Assembly: GCA_027625125.1 (NCBI GenBank)
Contig: JAQBXG010000098.1
Span: 1 to 6,322, forward strand
Direction: 5' to 3'
Origin: Pseudomonadota bacterium
Lineage (GTDB): Bacteria; Pseudomonadota; Alphaproteobacteria; UBA2966; CAIVPW01
Length of the DNA stretch: 6,322 nucleotides
Shown: piece by piece, positions 1-5,875 of the stretch
How the letters are laid out: the number at the start of each line of letters is the position of its first letter
How positions within the stretch are numbered: position 1 is the stretch's first letter
Notes under the pieces: generated by a model
Databases searched by the model: none
Told to the model about the DNA's origin: nothing
What the model saw: the letters and a program-made list of their open reading frames with translations, nothing else
Translations under genes and position numbers: made by a program

Positions 1-810
1 GCCATACGACCGGTTGTCGCCGTCCCCCGGCTCGGGCGCGCAGTAGACGTTCGCCCCCATCGTCATGCGGATCAGCGCCGCCCGCGCCTGCATGCCGCAA
101 CTATAGCTCCAGCGGCCGCCGCCGGCCTCGAAGCGGCAGTCCTGGAACAGCTCCGGCGCGTCGATGCCGTACAGGCGCACCTCGGCCCCGGCGACCCGGA
201 GCGTGTTGCCGTCGGCGACGGTAGCCGGACCCGATACCGGGCCGTCGAGGCCGCCGGGCAGCACCGGCGGGTCGCCGGCCCACAGGCCCAGGCCCGCGGC
301 CCGCGCCTCGGCTTCGTCGGCGGCGAATTCGTCGGTGTAGGTCGTGTCGGCCATCGCCCATCCCGACCGGACCCAGGCGCGGTTCAGGCTGATCGCGCCC
401 TCGACCGGCGCGCGGTCGACCGAGCTGTACGGCCGGCAGACGCCCCAGTGGCGCGGGTCGCCGGGGAATTGCCGAAGTTCGCAGGTGTAGTACTGGCCCG
501 ACGAGAGGCGCGCCAGCGTTCCCTGGGAAATCAGGCCGCACTGGTACGGCACGCCGCCGGTGGTGCAGACATCCTCGGCATGGCCTTCCTGGCGGAACTG
601 GGTCGCGCCGTGCGCGCCCGGCCCGCGGACGCCGAGCAGATGAATCCAGTAGCCGCCGACTTGCACGACGCCCGGCGCGCGGACGCGGAGGTCGCCGAGG
701 ATCTGCTCCTGGGCCTGGGCGGCAGGGGCGGCCAACAGCGCGATCGCGAGGGCCAGCGCGGCCAACGGCGCGGCGACGAATATCGCGCGGTACTGTTGCG
801 CGGCGGTCAT
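1..810 (-). CDS. Exported twin-domain TNase (SNase-like) protein, C-terminus cut by window edge
   Basis: The frame is open from the ATG at 810 to the left edge, giving 270 residues with no stop seen. Residues 1-34 form a signal peptide: a long Ala/Leu core ending in AQAQ, so the product is probably periplasmic or secreted. Two staphylococcal-nuclease-like domains follow. The first (about 40-180) is degenerate: the position of the catalytic Arg is H57 and that of the catalytic Glu is G65. The second (from about 188) keeps the motif VRLYGIDAPE with R212, D217 and E220, but the DGDT motif reads DGNT (N202). The sequence stops at RSYG, exactly where the second catalytic Arg is expected. Cysteines 82, 91, 110 and 125 in domain 1 and 225, 238 and 257 in domain 2 match the paralogue upstream. 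The start overlaps that gene's stop (ATGA), with no good ribosome site, so translation is probably coupled. Family nucleases cut DNA and RNA using calcium; activity here is unproven. Confidence 0.85.
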   Translation of the reverse strand, partial: MTAAQQYRAIFVAAPLAALALAIALLAAPAAQAQEQILGDLRVRAPGVVQVGGYWIHLLGVRGPGAHGATQFRQEGHAEDVCTTGGVPYQCGLISQGTLARLSSGQYYTCELRQFPGDPRHWGVCRPYSSVDRAPVEGAISLNRAWVRSGWAMADTTYTDEFAADEAEARAAGLGLWAGDPPVLPGGLDGPVSGPATVADGNTLRVAGAEVRLYGIDAPELFQDCRFEAGGGRWSYSCGMQARAALIRMTMGANVYCAPEPGDGDNRSYG

Positions 811-1757
811 CGCACGCCGTCGCGCCAGTCGGCGGGGCGCACGAACTCCCCGGCCCACATGCCGCGCTTTTCTCGCCGCGCCTCGTCTTCGGCGTCGATG
901 TAGGCCCGGGACTGGTCGCGATTGGCCACCGCCCATCCGCTCAGCACCATCGCTTCGTTCAGCGTCGGTGCGCCGGCCAGAAAGTCTCCGCCGGTCTGGT
1001 TCGATTGGCCGCAGCGGCCCCAGCTGCGCCCGTCGTCCAGCAGATCGACATGACAGATGATGCTGTGGGCGGTGATCAGCGCGTTCAGATGGGCGCTGGC
1101 GAGCAGGCCGCAGGGATAGGAGACGCCGTTCATCGTGCAAGTCTGGGCCAATTCCGGGGCGTCGATGCCGTACATGCGCACACGGGTTTCCTGCACCTCG
1201 ACCGTCGCGGCGTCGGGGGTTTCGTTGACGGTGCCGAGGGTGCCGGTGCGCGCCGGGTCCTCGATGAACAGCGACCTCCAGACGCCCAGGTTCGCCTCCC
1301 GCGCCGCCTTGCCGTCGGCGACATAGTCGCGGGTGTAGTGGTCCCAGGCCACGGCCCAGCCGGAGCGGACCATCTGGCGATTGATGCCGTCGGGGCCATC
1401 GAGCCATTCGCCGTTCGCATCGACCGCGCCGCAGACGCCCCAGTTGCGGTCGTCGCCGTCGAACCGGTGCAATTCGCAGCGGATCGTCTTCGCCATCACC
1501 AGCCCGGCCAGCACCGCGGTCGAGATCAGCGGGCACTGGACGATGACGCCGTGGTCGGAGCAGTTGGGATCCTCGCGCGGCGGGCGCAGGCCGTGCAGCG
1601 GAATCCAGACGTCCTCGACCATCAGCACGCCGGCGACCGGCACCCAGGCCGGGCCCTCGACGATGCGCGTGCGCGAGGTGGCGCCCGGCCAGAACCAGGC
1701 CGCAACGGCGACGGCGACCACGACGACGGCGATCCAGCCAACCCGACCCGGCTTCAC
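807..1757 (-). CDS. Membrane-anchored or exported twin-domain TNase (SNase-like) protein
   Basis: The product is 316 residues from a GTG start at 1757. That start has GGAAGG seven bases upstream and places a hydrophobic segment (residues 6-23) at the N-terminus, as a signal anchor or signal peptide. The frame stays open up to an ATG at 1826, but that start lies upstream of the likely promoter and adds an unsuitable charged extension. Domain 1 (about 35-165) lacks the SNase catalytic Arg (P53) and Glu (R61), and V108 replaces the second Arg. Domain 2 (about 172-312) has VRMYGIDAPE with R194, D199 and E202, then SWGRC with R248, so all three catalytic positions are present. The DGDT motif is replaced by DAAT, which loses the calcium-ligand Asp. 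Cysteines fall at 66, 75, 94 and 109 and again at 207, 216, 235 and 249, suggesting disulfides outside the cytoplasm. It is a paralogue of the next gene downstream, sharing both domain order and cysteine spacing. The fold assignment is firm; nuclease activity is only possible. Confidence 0.85.
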   Translation of the reverse strand: MKPGRVGWIAVVVVAVAVAAWFWPGATSRTRIVEGPAWVPVAGVLMVEDVWIPLHGLRPPREDPNCSDHGVIVQCPLISTAVLAGLVMAKTIRCELHRFDGDDRNWGVCGAVDANGEWLDGPDGINRQMVRSGWAVAWDHYTRDYVADGKAAREANLGVWRSLFIEDPARTGTLGTVNETPDAATVEVQETRVRMYGIDAPELAQTCTMNGVSYPCGLLASAHLNALITAHSIICHVDLLDDGRSWGRCGQSNQTGGDFLAGAPTLNEAMVLSGWAVANRDQSRAYIDAEDEARREKRGMWAGEFVRPADWRDGVR

Positions 1758-1764
1758 GGTGATC

Positions 1765-1770
1765 CCTTCC
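1765..1770 (-). promoter_or_regulatory. Shine-Dalgarno site that fixes the GTG start of the TNase-like gene
   Basis: The minus strand reads GGAAGG here, seven bases before the GTG at 1757-1755. This is the best ribosome site near the 5' end of the frame and favours the GTG over the ATG at 1826. Confidence 0.65.
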
Positions 1771-1785
1771 AGCGAACGGCGGCAC

Positions 1786-1815
1786 AGAATAAGGTGCGTC
1801 CGCGCCGCGTGCCAG
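1786..1815 (-). promoter_or_regulatory. Possible sigma-70-type promoter for the TNase-like gene pair
   Basis: On the minus strand CTGGCA (1815-1810) and TATTCT (1791-1786) are separated by 18 bases, each matching four of six consensus positions. Transcription would begin near 1779, giving a leader of about 20 bases before the GTG at 1757. The gap between this gene and the divergent tRNA is only 76 bases, so the tRNA promoter must share it; I could not identify that one with confidence. Confidence 0.3.
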
Positions 1816-1833
1816 CGTTGTCGCACGCCCGCC

Positions 1834-1910
1834 GGGCCCGTAGCTCAATTGGTCAGAGCCGGCCGCTCATAACGGTCTGGTTGGAGGTTCGAGTCCTCCC
1901 GGGCCCACCA
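1834..1910 (+). tRNA. tRNA with anticodon CAU, probably tRNA-Ile2 (lysidine type)
   Basis: A complete 77-base cloverleaf with encoded CCA. The acceptor stem is GGGCCCG (1834-1840) pairing perfectly with CGGGCCC (1900-1906). The D stem is GCUC/GAGC. The anticodon stem is GGCCG/CGGUC around the loop CUCAUAA, with anticodon CAU at 1868-1870. The T stem is GGAGG/CCUCC with loop TTCGAGT. A is at position 73, followed by CCA at 1908-1910. It is not initiator tRNA, because positions 1 and 72 form a G-C pair. Between elongator Met and Ile2, the C4-G69 and C5-G68 pairs are those known to favour the lysidine synthetase TilS, whereas E. coli elongator tRNA-Met has U4-A69 and A5-U68. If so, the wobble C is modified to lysidine and the tRNA decodes AUA. 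Structure is certain; Ile2 identity is likely. Confidence 0.95.
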
Positions 1911-2061
1911 ATCCCCTTGCCCTGGCGCGGACCGTGCCGAGGCCGCCGGTCCCCGGGCCGGAGTCACGAAAGCGTGATGGGTGATACAAGACCTTGTGGT
2001 CTAGCCGGATCGTGGCACGATATGTTGGACTGGTGCATCCGAACGAACTCTGGGGGAGCAA
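1911..2061 (+). promoter_or_regulatory. Intergenic leader between the tRNA and the DUF1761-type gene
   Basis: This 151-base gap has two small perfect inverted repeats: TCACG/CGTGA around AAAG (1964-1977) and AGACC/GGTCT around TTGT (1989-2002). Neither has a run of T after it, so neither looks like a standard tRNA terminator. A weak promoter candidate is TTGTGG (1994-1999) with GATATG (2019-2024), but its 19-base spacer is long. GGGGGAG at 2052-2058 is a good ribosome site for the ATG at 2062. The region must carry the promoter of the downstream gene unless that gene is read through from the tRNA. Confidence 0.35.
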
Positions 2062-2493
2062 ATGGTCGGAAGCGTACCGTGGGACGTGAATTATCTGGCG
2101 ATGCTGGCGGCGACCGTCGTCGGCATGATCATCGGCGCGATCTATTACCACCCTGCCGTTGTCGGAAAGACCTGGATGGCTTCGACCGGGCGGACCGAGG
2201 AACAGCTGAATGCCAACGTTGGCGTGATGCTGTGGGTCGTGACCATCATCGTCACGCTGCTGCTGGCGTCGCTGCTGGGGGCGGCGATCAGCTGGGCCGG
2301 ACAGACGACGCTGGTCGGCGGCGCGACGGTCGGCTTTCTGTTGTGGCTGGGGGTGACGCTGCCGGTGGTGACGATGACGTTCTTGTTCGAGGGCCGCGGC
2401 TACAACGCGATCGCAATCACGCTGGGCCACCAGTTGCTGGTGATGGTGGTGATGGGCGCGGTACTCGGCTGGTTCCCGTGGGGCGGCATGTAG
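2062..2493 (+). CDS. DUF1761-type small integral membrane protein
   Basis: A 143-residue protein with about four membrane helices, at residues 9-29, 54-77, 84-106 and 116-137. The N-terminal part, NYLAMLAATVVGMIIGAIYY followed by HP and then GKTWMASTGRTEEQ, matches the DUF1761 pattern of a first helix ending in G-A-x-x-Y, then GKxW and a short polar loop. The start is an ATG with the Shine-Dalgarno site GGGGGAG four bases upstream. The family is found in many bacteria as short inner-membrane proteins of unknown function, and I can offer no reaction or substrate. The gene stands after the tRNA and a leader, and is followed after 21 bases by a strong hairpin and then by a PqiA-like membrane protein on the same strand. 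Confidence 0.8.
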   Translation: MVGSVPWDVNYLAMLAATVVGMIIGAIYYHPAVVGKTWMASTGRTEEQLNANVGVMLWVVTIIVTLLLASLLGAAISWAGQTTLVGGATVGFLLWLGVTLPVVTMTFLFEGRGYNAIAITLGHQLLVMVVMGAVLGWFPWGGM

Positions 2494-2514
2494 CCATCCC
2501 GACAGCAGCGGCGG

Positions 2515-2548
2515 AATGGGCGGGGGCAACCCCGCCCATTGCGTTTGC
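2515..2548 (+). terminator. Strong hairpin with GCAA loop after the DUF1761-type gene
   Basis: An 11-base perfect stem (2515-2525 with 2530-2540) encloses the tetraloop GCAA, a GNRA type. The 3' side is followed by GCGTTTGC, with only three consecutive T, so it is a weak fit to an intrinsic terminator. It may end transcription of the DUF1761-type gene, or it may be an intercistronic structure that stabilises or attenuates a message continuing into the PqiA-like gene, whose start lies about 24 bases further on. Confidence 0.6.
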
Positions 2549-2563
2549 GAGCCCGGCTGCGTC

Positions 2564-3070
2564 GTGAACATCGGCTCGGCAGGGGGCCGCGATCCGCTCG
2601 CCGGGGCATTGCTGATGCTGGCGGCGCCGCTGCTGGTCGCGGGCCTGGTGATGCCGGCGGTGTCGATCCGGCGTCTGGCGTTTTTCGCGGATACCTATTC
2701 ATTGCTGGATGGCATCCTTGCGTTCTGGATGCGGGGCGATGTGTTGCTGTTCGGGCTGCTGTTCGCGTTTTCGGTACTGTTTCCGGCCATCAAGATCGCC
2801 ACCGGTTTGCTGGCGTGGTCGACGGGCGGTCGGCAATCCGAACGCCTGGCGGGGCTGGTGCGGACGATGGCGGCGGTGTCGCGGTGGTCGATGCTGGACG
2901 TGTTCATCGTCGCGCTGACGGTGCTGGTGGCCGACGGGCGGCTGCTGTCCAGCGCCGATCTCCATGCGGGGATCTTGCTGTTCGCCGCCGCCGCCGTCGC
3001 ATCGACGGTCGCGACCCACCGGCTGGCGCGCGGCCAGGCGGTCGGTCAGGCGGGCGCGGACAGCAACTGA
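2564..3070 (+). CDS. PqiA-like (paraquat-inducible protein A family) membrane protein
   Basis: A product of 168 residues if it starts at the GTG at 2564. It contains four hydrophobic segments, at about 12-33, 46-84, 108-123 and 133-150. The pattern PAVSIRRLAFFADTYSLLDG, then GDVLLF, then FSVLFPAIKI, and later SRWSMLDVF is typical of the PqiA membrane domain. PqiA proteins usually work with MCE-domain partners (PqiB) in lipid transport between the membranes, but no such partner lies here; this is a single-domain stand-alone form. The start is uncertain. The frame extends to an ATG at 2516 inside the hairpin stem, and TTG 2609 or ATG 2615 are shorter options; none has a clear ribosome site except GGGG before 2615. 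Its last 25 bases overlap the 3' end of the cyclase gene on the other strand. Confidence 0.8.
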   Translation: MNIGSAGGRDPLAGALLMLAAPLLVAGLVMPAVSIRRLAFFADTYSLLDGILAFWMRGDVLLFGLLFAFSVLFPAIKIATGLLAWSTGGRQSERLAGLVRTMAAVSRWSMLDVFIVALTVLVADGRLLSSADLHAGILLFAAAAVASTVATHRLARGQAVGQAGADSN

Positions 3071-4911
3071 AAGACCTCCACCGGCGCTGCGCGGCCGCGC
3101 AGGGTGTGGCTGCCGAGCGAACGGGAGTCGAAACCGCCGCCGAGATCGTGGCCGGTTTCTTCGGAGAACAGCACGACGCATTCGTCGGTTTCGGCGATGG
3201 CGCCGGCGCCGATTTCCTTCGCCAGGGATTCGAGCCGCGAGGCCGCGTTTACCGTGTCTCCGACGACGGTGTAGTTGACGCGGCTTTGGGAGCCGATGTT
3301 GCCGACGACGACCGCGCCGGAATGCAGGCCGACGCGGATGAAAATCGGATCCTTGCCGTCGGCGCGGCGGCGTTCGTTTTCGGCCTCGACCCGCCGCCGG
3401 ATGCAATCCGCCGCGCGCAGGGCGCGGGCGGCATGGTCCGGCTGGTGCTCCGGCGCGCCCCAGAACGCCATCACCGAATCGCCGATGAACTTGTCCACGG
3501 TCCCGTCCTCGGCCTCGATGCACGACGACAGGATTTCGAAGTGCTGGTTCAGAAGGTCCGCGACCTCGGTCGCGGTCATGCGTTCGGACATCGATGAAAA
3601 TCCGCGGATGTCGGTGAACATCACCGTCAGGACCCGCTCCTGCGATGTCGCCAGGTCGGCCTGGCTCATCAGCCGCAGCACCAGCGATTTCGGCACGTAG
3701 GTTTCGAACCAGCGCAGGCCGCGGGTCATCGCGTTGAAGGCGCGGGAGGCTTCGTCGAACTCCAGCAACCGGCTGCGGGGCTGTACGCCACAGGTGGCGA
3801 CATCCATGCGCGCCAGGCGGTCGGCGATATCGCACATCGAGGCGATGCGGCGCGAGAAAACGCGCCCCATCCACAACGCCAGTGCGACAGAGATCGCGAG
3901 GATCAACAGGCCCAGCAACGCCGTGCGGCGCAGTTCCACCAGCGGCCGGTTGACCTCGGCGGCGTCGAAGGTCAGGCCGATCTGCCACGGCTCGTCGCCG
4001 TAGCCGCCAATTTCACGCAACGTCACGATCTTGTCGCCGACATCCATGCTGGTGAACATGCGGTCTTCGCCCTCGGCCGGATCGATCGTCGACGGCATCG
4101 CCGCGCCCAGGCCGGCGAGGGCGGGATCATCGAACGTCGCTGCCGCGATCAGCGGTACTTCGGCCCCGACGCCGTCGAGCATCGTGTCGAACAGGCGCGG
4201 ATGCGCCAGCAACCGCTCGCGGCCATACAGGATGAACGCATCGGCGGATTCGGTGCGGCGCAGGTCTTCGAGAAACGCGACGATGCTGCCGAGCTCGACG
4301 ACCGCGAAGATGACCCCGGCGAATTCGCCGCCGATCTGCACCGGCACTTCCAGATTGAGCACCGGCTGCTTCATGTTCTGGACCCACAGCGGCGGCAGCC
4401 ACGCGTAGCCTTCCATGTCGGCGGCGCCGGCGAGCATCGCCATGAACCCGTCCTGGGTGTCGGTCATGCCGCCCATGCCGGCGATGGCGATGCCCTGGTC
4501 GACCACCTCCATCAGCGGGTCGGCGCCGCGGCTGACCTGCACCGCCCGCATGCCGCCGTCGATAAAGAAGATCGCGGTGACCTGGGGCGCGGCGGCCAGC
4601 GCCCCCTGGAACGCGGCGACAATGGCGTGCTCGTCGTCGGGCGCCAGCAGGCCGCCGAAGAACATGCCGGCGAGGCCGGTGCCGATTTCAGCGACCGGGT
4701 CCAGTTGGCCGCGCACTCGTGTTTCAAGAAGTTCGAGGCCGATATCGGCGCGGTCGCGCAGCAGATCGAGTGTGTTGGCGCGGGCCGAGAAGAAGCTGAG
4801 GGCGAGGACGGCGCTGACCGCGATCAACATCAACGACGACAGTCCACCGACCAGCACCAGCGACACGGGCAGGCGCAGAAATCGCACCGTCGGGGCAGTG
4901 GCGTCGGTCAT
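3046..4911 (-). CDS. Membrane class III adenylate cyclase with Cache-like periplasmic sensor
   Basis: A 621-residue protein from the ATG at 4911, predicted to make cyclic AMP from ATP in response to an envelope signal. Order: membrane helix 1 (about 14-40), periplasmic dCache-like sensor (about 45-325), helix 2 (331-349), HAMP-like linker (350-403) ending in ETYVPKSL, then the cyclase domain (about 425-615). Metal-binding Asp residues are D434 (FTDIRGF) and D478 (KFIGDS). Base-selecting residues are K474 and T548 (NYTVVGD), and the transition-state pair is N555 and R559 (NAASR). Lys with Thr in the Asp position is the class IIIb signature, a group that includes bicarbonate-responsive enzymes. 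All key residues are present, so it should be active. A longer frame up to 5124 runs back into the upstream gene and is not used. No strong ribosome site precedes the ATG. It probably follows the lipoprotein gene in an operon, with a 44-base gap. Confidence 0.92.
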   Translation of the reverse strand: MTDATAPTVRFLRLPVSLVLVGGLSSLMLIAVSAVLALSFFSARANTLDLLRDRADIGLELLETRVRGQLDPVAEIGTGLAGMFFGGLLAPDDEHAIVAAFQGALAAAPQVTAIFFIDGGMRAVQVSRGADPLMEVVDQGIAIAGMGGMTDTQDGFMAMLAGAADMEGYAWLPPLWVQNMKQPVLNLEVPVQIGGEFAGVIFAVVELGSIVAFLEDLRRTESADAFILYGRERLLAHPRLFDTMLDGVGAEVPLIAAATFDDPALAGLGAAMPSTIDPAEGEDRMFTSMDVGDKIVTLREIGGYGDEPWQIGLTFDAAEVNRPLVELRRTALLGLLILAISVALALWMGRVFSRRIASMCDIADRLARMDVATCGVQPRSRLLEFDEASRAFNAMTRGLRWFETYVPKSLVLRLMSQADLATSQERVLTVMFTDIRGFSSMSERMTATEVADLLNQHFEILSSCIEAEDGTVDKFIGDSVMAFWGAPEHQPDHAARALRAADCIRRRVEAENERRRADGKDPIFIRVGLHSGAVVVGNIGSQSRVNYTVVGDTVNAASRLESLAKEIGAGAIAETDECVVLFSEETGHDLGGGFDSRSLGSHTLRGRAAPVEVFQLLSAPA

Positions 4912-4955
4912 GCGTGGGAACGGTACGGCGGCGGCAGGTTGCGCGCAACCGGCCC

Positions 4956-5771
4956 TCAGGGGGCGGCGGGCGGCTCGGTGTCGGTGGCGATACCGGCGAC
5001 GAAGCGGAATTGCGCCACAGTGCGGTTGATATAGGACGGACCGCCGTCGTCGAGGATCGCCCAGACCAGACCGATCAACGGATTCGACGGTACGGCGCTG
5101 CGCATCAGTCCGTAATAGGTCCATGTGCTGTCCCGCTCGCGCGCCACCACATACATGAACTGGTACTCGCCGGGGTCGAACAACTTGAAACCGCGCTGGC
5201 GCACCGTGTTTGCGTTTGCGAGATTGATGACGAGGCGGTCCGGCGTGCGTTCGCGCACCCGCAGCCGATAGACGACGTCGCCAGCCGGGGTGTTTTCCCG
5301 TTGGCGATAGAAGACGTCGGCGCCGGCGCCAAGCTCGGCCAGCGCGAAATCGTCGCGGCGAGCTTCGGGGTCGGCGGACGCGAGCGCGTACGCCTCTGGA
5401 ATCAACAGCCGCCAGGTGTCGCGCGTGTGCGACCAGTACAGGATTTCGGGGTAGCGGGAGATCGCCGCGAAGCGCGCGAGCAATTCATCAGCATCGCCGT
5501 CATGTTCAAAGCGGCCCGCCGTTTCGACCGCCACCAGCAGCCGTTGGGCAGACCAGCCGGTGCAGGCCGGCGGCGCCCAGTCGTCCATGTCGGCGGCGCC
5601 GGTCCAGATCTGCACCCGGGGTGGTTCGCCGACCGGAGCGTAGGTCACCGTCGCATCGCCGCAGGGCGGCGTGGGAACCTCCTGGGCATTTGCGGGCGCT
5701 GCGGCGCATGCCGCCAACGTCAGCGCGGCGGCCAAGATCGCCGCCAGGACCACAAACGATTTCGTGTGCAT
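4956..5771 (-). CDS. Unrecognised exported protein, probable lipoprotein, upstream of the cyclase
   Basis: The 271-residue product starts at ATG 5771, with GGAAG four bases upstream; an in-frame ATG at 5807 would spoil the signal peptide. Residues 1-21 are a signal peptide, with a lipobox-like LAAC at 19-22 (C22); cleavage after ANA near residue 29 is an alternative. Mature cysteines at 37 and 70 could pair. The body is mixed polar sequence without membrane segments. The C-terminal half (about 165-258), with LFDPGEYQF, WTYYGLM and SYINRTVAQF, has the alternating strands and final helix seen in START/SRPBCC-like ligand-binding folds. That is a weak impression only, and I do not recognise the family. 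It lies 44 bases before the cyclase on the same strand, so it could supply or bind a ligand for that sensor. Export is fairly sure; the function is unknown. Confidence 0.8.
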   Translation of the reverse strand: MHTKSFVVLAAILAAALTLAACAAAPANAQEVPTPPCGDATVTYAPVGEPPRVQIWTGAADMDDWAPPACTGWSAQRLLVAVETAGRFEHDGDADELLARFAAISRYPEILYWSHTRDTWRLLIPEAYALASADPEARRDDFALAELGAGADVFYRQRENTPAGDVVYRLRVRERTPDRLVINLANANTVRQRGFKLFDPGEYQFMYVVARERDSTWTYYGLMRSAVPSNPLIGLVWAILDDGGPSYINRTVAQFRFVAGIATDTEPPAAP

Positions 5772-5785
5772 CGCGCTTCCGCGTA

Positions 5786-5812
5786 TTGGTCGGGGGCCGG
5801 GCAGCATACAAT
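5786..5812 (+). promoter_or_regulatory. Possible sigma-70 promoter for the YhgE/Pip-like gene
   Basis: TTGGTC (5786-5791) and TACAAT (5807-5812) are separated by 15 bases, or 16 if ATTGGT is taken as the -35. TACAAT differs from the -10 consensus at one base. The short spacer weakens the call. The leader to the ATG at 5876 would be about 55 bases. Confidence 0.4.
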
Positions 5813-5833
5813 GCCGCCGCCGTCGCGCCGCAA
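5803..5833 (-). promoter_or_regulatory. Possible divergent promoter for the lipoprotein-cyclase operon
   Basis: On the minus strand TTGCGG (5833-5828) and TATGCT (5808-5803) are 19 bases apart. The -10 overlaps the candidate -10 of the opposite promoter. This is a weak match, supported mainly by position about 30 bases before the ATG at 5771. Confidence 0.25.
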
Positions 5834-5875
5834 CCCTGGTTCCGGCGGTTCACGCCGCCGCCACTGGAGTCGCAG

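Noticed and set aside
158..1174. A 16-base exact direct repeat (158-173 and 1159-1174)
   Set aside because: It codes for the conserved YGIDA motif in both TNase-like genes, so gene duplication plus selection explains it; it is not a separate repeat element.
1758..1826. A 23-residue N-terminal extension of the TNase-like gene from ATG 1826
   Set aside because: It would begin upstream of the likely promoter and only eight bases from the tRNA, and it puts a charged stretch before the signal anchor. The GTG at 1757 has a good ribosome site.
1834..1910. The tRNA 3' end as a phage or island attachment site
   Set aside because: No second copy of the tRNA 3' end, no integrase and no change in base composition is seen in the window.
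1964..2002. Two short inverted repeats after the tRNA as terminators
   Set aside because: The stems are only five bases and no T run follows. They were noted in the intergenic entry but are not called as terminators.
1005..2567. A 520-codon open frame on the plus strand
   Set aside because: It runs antisense to the TNase-like gene, through the tRNA and across the DUF1761-type gene in another frame. Its composition is that of GC-rich shadow frames, with no recognisable domain.
2699..3988. A 429-codon open frame on the minus strand
   Set aside because: It is an Arg/Pro-rich shadow of the adenylate cyclase, whose own frame carries all the conserved motifs.
4912..5124. A 71-residue N-terminal extension of the cyclase from ATG 5124
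   Set aside because: It is arginine-rich out-of-frame sequence of the lipoprotein gene. The ATG at 4911 gives a normal short cytoplasmic N-terminus before membrane helix 1.
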